In this document: piece after piece, positions 59,253-64,000 of the stretch | Numbering within the stretch: the first letter of the stretch is position 1 | Layout: each line of letters opens with the position of its first letter | Assembly: GCA_025548565.1 (NCBI GenBank) | Contig: JAJLPB010000012.1 | Coordinates: 186,001 to 250,000, forward strand | DNA from: Rugamonas sp. A1-17 | Lineage (GTDB): Bacteria > Pseudomonadota > Gammaproteobacteria > Burkholderiales > Burkholderiaceae_D | Direction: 5' to 3' | DNA: 64,000 bases | Position numbers and translations under genes: made by a program | The notes under the pieces: model-generated | The model's database searches: none | Seen by the model: only the letters and a program-made list of their open reading frames with translations | What the model was told of the DNA's origin: nothing

Positions 59253-59730
59253 CAACGGCTGCGTGGCCAGTCGGCCAAGCTTACTTTCAGCAAGCCACTG
59301 ATAAAAAACAAGCCATCATCGACATTCTCAAAGCAAGGGATTTCGAGCGCTTGCTCGCCGAAAGCGGCTACGCGCAAGCGCAGTAACAACGCATCCCTTT
59401 CCACCACCGCCGATCCGGCGCTCCGCCCGGAGCGCCGGGCGGCGTGCCTTTCCTCCCCCACCTCTCCAAACCCAGCCGCACGGCACCACCCAATTCTCAC
59501 CTGCAATAGCTTGATATTGCCGGCCGCGTCAATCCACTTCCCCTAGGAAATTTAAGCACCAAAAAGTAGCACATGCCCCGTTTTGGTGCATTGACGTTTA
59601 TCAAATCGCTAATCATGCAACTAAGCTATCGTTCGGCCTGTCTTTGATCTGACGCAGAAAAACCGCTCGTCAAACTTGAACTTTTTTGAGCCGCATCAGT
59701 AGCTTGCCTACGACTGAAAGGAACCCCTGG
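59253..59730 (+). promoter_or_regulatory. upstream region of the violacein operon
   Basis: A 478-bp non-coding stretch before vioA. Its left part contains a short open segment (59270-59386, ending SGYAQAQ) with no start codon of its own, probably not a gene. A perfect 9-bp inverted repeat GCACCAAAA/TTTTGGTGC lies at 59556-59564 and 59581-59589. Immediately after it is TTGACG (59591-59596), a good -35 element, but no clear -10 follows at normal spacing. This arrangement suggests an activator or repressor site controlling vioA. Confidence 0.55.
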
Positions 59731-61035
59731 ATGACACAGTATTCCGACATTTGCATCATTGGCGCCGGCCTGGGAGGGTTGGCATGTGCAACTCAGTTGA
59801 TAAAAGCCGCTTTCGGCAAACATTTACGCATCCGTATCTTCGACCTGAACGCCAAGGTCGGCGGACGCATCCAGTCGCGCATGGTGGGCGGCGAGGTCGC
59901 AGAACTGGGCGCGGCCCGCTACTCGCCGCAACTGCATCCGCATTTTGACGAGCTCATGCAGGACAGCGGACTTGAGCACGCGATCTATCCCTTCACCGAG
60001 GTGGCGGCCGGCGGCCGCGCGCAGGAAAAGCTCAAATCCACGCTGCACAGCCTGAGCGCCATGCTGAAGGAACACCCGACCGAATCCTTCCTGCAATTCG
60101 TCAGCCACTACCTGGGCGAGGCGGAAGCCATCCGCATGATCAAGGCCACCGGCTACGACGCCCTGCTGCTGCCCATCGTCTCGGGCGCCATGGCCTACGA
60201 CATCATCAAGAAGCATCCGGAAACGCAAAGCTTCACCGAAAACGCCGGCAACGAATGGCGCTACGCCATCGACGGCTACGCCGAGCTGCTGGCCCAGCTG
60301 CAGCGCCAGGCGCAGGCCGCCGGCGTCGAGTTCCAGATGGAGCACCGCCTGCTGTCGGTCGAACGCGCCGGCGCCGACCACGTGCTCGTCTTCAGCCACC
60401 AGGGCGATACCCAGGTGCACCGCACCCGCCACCTGATCATGGCCGTGCCGCCATCGGCGATGCCGCAGCTGAACCTGGATTTCCCGGCCGCGTGGAGCTC
60501 GTTCGAATACGATTCGCTGCCCTTGTTCAAAGGCTTCCTGACCTTCGACCACGCCTGGTGGCAAGCGCTCGGCCTGACCGACAAGGTGGTGATGACCAAC
60601 AACCCGCTGCGCAAGATCTACTTCAAGGGCGACCAATACCTGCTGTTCTACAACGACAGCGACAGCGCCACCTATTGGCGGGAATGCCTGGAGCAGGGCG
60701 AGGACGCGTACCTGGAACAGGTGCGCCGCCACCTGGAGGACGCGCTGCCGCTGGACGGCCAGCCCATGCCGCCGATCAAGGGGCACTTCCACAAGCACTG
60801 GCCGCACGGCGTCGAGTTCTACACGGATCCGCACAGCGCGCATCCGGCCGTGCTGCTGCACCAGGACGGCATCATCTCCTGCTCGGACGCCTACACCCAG
60901 CACTGCGGCTGGATGGAGGGCAGCCTGATCAGCGCCCGCTACGCCACCCGCCTGCTGCTGGAACGTCTGCGCCAACAGGCCGGGGCAGCCGGCGAGGCCG
61001 ACGCGCTGGCCACCATGTCGGATGAGGGCGCATGA
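59731..61035 (+). CDS. vioA: L-tryptophan oxidase VioA
   Basis: A 434-residue FAD enzyme that oxidises L-tryptophan to the imine of indole-3-pyruvate, the first step of violacein synthesis. The N-terminal FAD-binding motif is GAGLGG (residues 11-16), and the sequence follows Chromobacterium VioA throughout (GRIQSRM, GAARYSPQLHPHF, SLPLFKGFLTFDHAWW, NPLRKIYFKGDQYLLFY, HCGWMEGSLISAR). The start ATG at 59731 has a GAAAGGAA site and is preferred to a longer frame beginning at 59686. Its stop overlaps the vioB start (ATGA), so both are translationally coupled. Confidence 0.95.
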   Translation: MTQYSDICIIGAGLGGLACATQLIKAAFGKHLRIRIFDLNAKVGGRIQSRMVGGEVAELGAARYSPQLHPHFDELMQDSGLEHAIYPFTEVAAGGRAQEKLKSTLHSLSAMLKEHPTESFLQFVSHYLGEAEAIRMIKATGYDALLLPIVSGAMAYDIIKKHPETQSFTENAGNEWRYAIDGYAELLAQLQRQAQAAGVEFQMEHRLLSVERAGADHVLVFSHQGDTQVHRTRHLIMAVPPSAMPQLNLDFPAAWSSFEYDSLPLFKGFLTFDHAWWQALGLTDKVVMTNNPLRKIYFKGDQYLLFYNDSDSATYWRECLEQGEDAYLEQVRRHLEDALPLDGQPMPPIKGHFHKHWPHGVEFYTDPHSAHPAVLLHQDGIISCSDAYTQHCGWMEGSLISARYATRLLLERLRQQAGAAGEADALATMSDEGA

Positions 61036-64000
61036 GCATCCTCGACCTGCCACGGCTGCACTTCCGCGGCTTCGCGCGCGCCAACGTGCCGACCGCGAAC
61101 CGCAACACGCACGGCCACATCGATATCGCCACCAACGCGATCTCGATGGCGGGCGAGCCGTTCGACCTGAGCCGGCCGCCGTCCGAGTTCCACCAGCACC
61201 TCAGGCAGCTAGAGCCGCGCTTCAACGCCGCCGGCAAGCCGGACCCGGAAGGCGTGTTCAGCCAGGCGGCCGGCTACAACTTCTGCGGCAACAATCACTT
61301 CTCGTGGGAGAACGTGCGGATCACCGGCGTGCAGCTGCACGAAGGCGACATCGACACCGGGGACGCGCTGGTCGGCGCCAGGCTGGCCCTGTGGGGACAC
61401 TACAACGACTACCTGCGCACCACCTTCAACCGCGCGCGATGGGTCGACAACAACCCGAGCCAACCGGACACCACGCTGATCTACGCCGGCCAGTTCACGC
61501 TGAGCGGCAAGCAAGCCACGCCGCACACGCCGATGCTGTTCAGCGCCGACATCCCGCAAGCGCATTCGGTGCGCTGGCTGGGCGGCGGCCACGTCACCGA
61601 GCGCAGCGGACACTTCCTCGATGAAGAGTTCGGCCGCTCGCGCCTGTTCCAGTTCTCGGTGGCCAAGCAGGACCGCAACTTCCTGTTCAATCCCGACGCG
61701 CCGCTGCCATCGAGCATGTGCGCGCTGCAGCACGCGCTGGACGACGACGACGTGCTGGGCCTGACCATCCAGTACGCGCTGTTCAACATGTCGACGCCGT
61801 TGAAGCCCGATTCACCGGTGTTCTACGACCTGGCCGGCAGCATCGGCCTGTGGCGCCGCGACGAGCTGGCCACCTACCCCAGCGGCCGCCTGCTACTGCC
61901 GCAACAGGGCAGCCTCGGACCGGTGCTGGTGAAGCTGCACGCGGACCGCGTCTCGCTCAACATGCCGACCGCCATCCCCTTCACCACCCGCGCCGCCAGC
62001 GCCGTCTCCGAACAGCATCCCACGCACGCGCTCGGCGGCAAGCAGGCGCTGGGTGAGCTCACGCTGCACGACGCTGCGGGCGCGCTGGTGGCGCGCATCC
62101 CAGAACAGCTGTACCTGGACCACTGGCGCCACAACGGCGTGTTCGACGTGCCGCTGCGGCACGGCGCCACGCCGTCCGGCTCGCTGCGCCTGCACAGCGC
62201 GCACGCGCAGTGGTACGAGGCCGACTGGGTGCTGCAATCCGACAGCAACCAGCTGTACTTGGAAGCTCCCAACTGTGGACAACAACAGGATTATCCACAG
62301 ACGATCACGCTGCAAAGCCGCTTCCGCGGCGAGCTGGCCGCGCACCCCGCGCTGACCGCGCAGGCGCAGGACGCCGGCATGCTGGCGCTGCAACTGCAAC
62401 CTTCCGCACGCGGCGTGGGCTACGCCGACCTGACCGTCACCGGCCGCCGCCCCGGCGCCACGCGCATCGTGCTGGGCGCAGGCAGGGAAGCGCAGACCAT
62501 CGGTGCACGCGTGCTGCCCGACGACTGGCACCTGGACGACGTCCCCACCCAACAGGTCGACTACGACTTCCTGTACCGGCACGTGATGAGCTACTACGAG
62601 CTGGTCTATCCCTTCATGTCGGACAAGGTGTTCAGCCTGGCGGACCAGTGCAAGACCGAAACCTACTCGCGCCTGATGTGGCAGATGTGCGATCCGCAAA
62701 ACCGCGACAAGAGCTACTACATGCCGAGCACGCGCGAACTGTCGCTGCCGAAGTCGCGCCTGTTCCTGAAATACCTGACGCAGGTCGAAGCCGCCGCCAG
62801 GACCGCACAGCCGCAGCCCGAAAAGCCGCGCGCCATCGGCAGCAAGGCCGAGCTGATCGCCGAGCTGAAAACAGCGATCGACCTGGAACTGTCGCTGATG
62901 CTGCAATACCTGTACGCCGCCTACACCATCCCCAACTACGAGCAGGGCGCGCAGCTGGTGCAGGCCGGCCGCTGGCAGCAGGACGAGCTGGAGCTGGCCT
63001 GCGGCACCGAAGACCGCCGCCGCAACAGCGGCACGCGCGGCGCGCTGCTGGAAATCGCCCACGAGGAAATGATCCACTACCTGGTGGTGAACAACGTGCT
63101 GATGGCGCTTGGCGAGCCCTTCCACGCCGGCACGCCCTTGCTGGGCGAGCAGGCGCGGCAGCGCTTCGGCCTGGACACGGAGTTCGCCTTCGAACCGTTC
63201 TCCGAACATGTGCTGGCCAGGTTCGTGCGCTTCGAATGGCCGGACTACCTGCCCACGCCGGGCAAGTCCATCGCCAGCTTCTACATCGCGATCCGCCAAG
63301 CGCTGGCCGGACTGCCCGAGCTGTTCGATCCCAACTGCGGCAAGCGCGGCGGCGAACACCACCTGTTCCTCAAGGAGCTGACCAACCGCGCCTATCCCGG
63401 CTACCAGCTGGAAGTGTACGACCGCGACAGCGCGCTGTTCGCGATCGACTTCGTCACCGAGCAGGGAGAGGGCGTGGCGGTCGACTCGCCGCATTTCGCC
63501 TCCTCGCACTTCCAGCGGCTGCGCGCGATGGCCGGCAAGTACACGGCCCGCGACAAGCCGTTCGAACCGGCCGTGCCGGCGCTGAAGAACCCGGTGCTGG
63601 AAGCCCGCGCCGACTGCACCGTGGTGACCGACCACAAGGCCCGCTCGCTGATGCAGCTGTACCAGGGCTGCTACGAGCTGACCTTCCAGCTGATGGCGCA
63701 CCACTTCGCGCAGCAGCCGCTGGGCAGCCTGCGCCGCTCGCGCCTGATGAACGCGTCCATCGACATCATGACCGGGCTGCTGCGGCCCTTGTCGGCGGCG
63801 TTGATGAACATGCCATCCGGCGTACCGGGCCGCAACGCCGGGCCGCCGGTGCCGGCGCCGCCGGGCGAACAGGTCAGCAGCGACTTCAGCCTGGGATGCC
63901 TGCAGCTGGCGCACAAATGCCTGTCGCTGGCGCAGTACGCGCGCAGCCTGCAGGCCGGCGTGGCCGGCCTGGCGCAGATCGAAATGTTGGAGTTCTTTAA
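61032..64000 (+). CDS. vioB: VioB, iminophenyl-pyruvate dimer synthase (3' end cut by window)
   Basis: The first 989 codons of VioB, the heme enzyme that couples two indole-3-pyruvate imine molecules to the dimer used in violacein synthesis. It matches Chromobacterium VioB (about 998 residues) from MSILDLPRLHFRGFARANVPTANR to near its end, with ARLALWGHYNDYLRTTFNRARWVD and YPFMSDKVFSLADQCKTETYSRLMW. The C-terminal ferritin-like part carries DLELSLMLQYLYAAYTIPNY (about 612) and EIAHEEMIHYLVVNN (about 674). The frame is open to the last base; about 20 residues are missing, so it is partial only because the window ends. The genes vioC, vioD and vioE would be expected next. Confidence 0.95.
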   Translation, partial: MSILDLPRLHFRGFARANVPTANRNTHGHIDIATNAISMAGEPFDLSRPPSEFHQHLRQLEPRFNAAGKPDPEGVFSQAAGYNFCGNNHFSWENVRITGVQLHEGDIDTGDALVGARLALWGHYNDYLRTTFNRARWVDNNPSQPDTTLIYAGQFTLSGKQATPHTPMLFSADIPQAHSVRWLGGGHVTERSGHFLDEEFGRSRLFQFSVAKQDRNFLFNPDAPLPSSMCALQHALDDDDVLGLTIQYALFNMSTPLKPDSPVFYDLAGSIGLWRRDELATYPSGRLLLPQQGSLGPVLVKLHADRVSLNMPTAIPFTTRAASAVSEQHPTHALGGKQALGELTLHDAAGALVARIPEQLYLDHWRHNGVFDVPLRHGATPSGSLRLHSAHAQWYEADWVLQSDSNQLYLEAPNCGQQQDYPQTITLQSRFRGELAAHPALTAQAQDAGMLALQLQPSARGVGYADLTVTGRRPGATRIVLGAGREAQTIGARVLPDDWHLDDVPTQQVDYDFLYRHVMSYYELVYPFMSDKVFSLADQCKTETYSRLMWQMCDPQNRDKSYYMPSTRELSLPKSRLFLKYLTQVEAAARTAQPQPEKPRAIGSKAELIAELKTAIDLELSLMLQYLYAAYTIPNYEQGAQLVQAGRWQQDELELACGTEDRRRNSGTRGALLEIAHEEMIHYLVVNNVLMALGEPFHAGTPLLGEQARQRFGLDTEFAFEPFSEHVLARFVRFEWPDYLPTPGKSIASFYIAIRQALAGLPELFDPNCGKRGGEHHLFLKELTNRAYPGYQLEVYDRDSALFAIDFVTEQGEGVAVDSPHFASSHFQRLRAMAGKYTARDKPFEPAVPALKNPVLEARADCTVVTDHKARSLMQLYQGCYELTFQLMAHHFAQQPLGSLRRSRLMNASIDIMTGLLRPLSAALMNMPSGVPGRNAGPPVPAPPGEQVSSDFSLGCLQLAHKCLSLAQYARSLQAGVAGLAQIEMLEFF

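Noticed and set aside
59270..59386. A short open stretch ending SGYAQAQ before vioA
   Set aside because: No start codon or ribosome-binding site of its own, and no match to a known family; noted as possible remnant only.
59556..59589. Reading the repeat before vioA as a CviR/LuxR-type lux box
   Set aside because: The arms GCACCAAAA/TTTTGGTGC and 16-bp spacing do not fit the CTG-N10-CAG pattern, so no quorum-sensing claim is made.
62210..64000. A plus-strand frame inside vioB in another phase
   Set aside because: It is Arg/Ala-rich and overlaps vioB, whose frame matches the known enzyme to the window edge.

Overview
The window is GC-rich and densely coded. It looks like a chromosomal segment of a violacein-producing betaproteobacterium of the Massilia/Duganella/Janthinobacterium type (Oxalobacteraceae). 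The supports are the start of a violacein operon (vioA, vioB) at the right end, a complete cbb3 oxidase locus with an FNR regulator, several TonB-dependent receptors, the lipB-lipA pair with ybeD nearby, and the codon bias. All family names come from reading the protein sequences; no database search was run.

Layout. 1-6600: a hotdog thioesterase, then a minus-strand unit of flavin-dependent halogenase, Gly-rich lipoprotein and large TonB receptor. 6750-10440: lipA, lipB, a YfcF-type glutathione transferase with a divergent LysR regulator, and ybeD. 10510-17460: a yjfJ/yjfK-like operon with a secreted partner, a CII-like regulator, a FecR/DUF6600 protein, a LysE exporter and a DUF808 protein. 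17550-20460: a PAS-GGDEF-EAL protein and a MurI-like protein that lacks both catalytic cysteines. 20490-33070: the microaerobic block (aerotaxis receptor, hemN, SafE-like protein, ccoI, ccoS, ccoN, ccoO, ccoQ, ccoP, ccoG, ccoH, fnr). It has two perfect FNR boxes, one before the aerotaxis receptor and one before ccoN. 33118-34816: an ECF sigma factor, a small DUF2892 protein and a secreted alpha/beta hydrolase.

34799-37637: a compact type VI secretion effector cassette bounded by a perfect 34-bp direct repeat. It holds a BPSL0067-type amidase with an STY0301-like immunity candidate on the plus strand. On the minus strand it holds a PAAR tip protein, an M15-like peptidoglycan peptidase and a secreted immunity candidate. 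The left repeat overlaps the stop codon of the alpha/beta hydrolase and the right repeat lies just before a hybrid histidine kinase, so the cassette looks inserted (or excisable) between those two genes.

37713-45695: a hybrid kinase with two receiver domains and an HPt domain, a Fur-box-preceded siderophore receptor with a PKHD hydroxylase, a TMEM175-like channel and an NTF2-like protein. 45794-57891: an alpha-glucoside type locus with an ABC importer (ATPase, two permeases, binding protein), an (alpha/alpha)6 enzyme of unknown specificity, a secreted GH65 enzyme, a TonB receptor and a divergent LacI regulator. A perfect 20-bp palindrome lies between the receptor and the regulator. 57913-59252: a lipoprotein built from seven 18-residue two-cysteine repeats, and a single-pass membrane protein. 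59731-64000: vioA and a vioB that runs off the window within about 20 codons of its expected end.

The points most worth following are the repeat-bounded effector cassette, the cysteine-repeat lipoprotein, the halogenase/TonB unit, the cysteine-less racemase homologue and the inverted repeat in front of vioA. No tRNA, rRNA, CRISPR array, transposase or integrase was seen.
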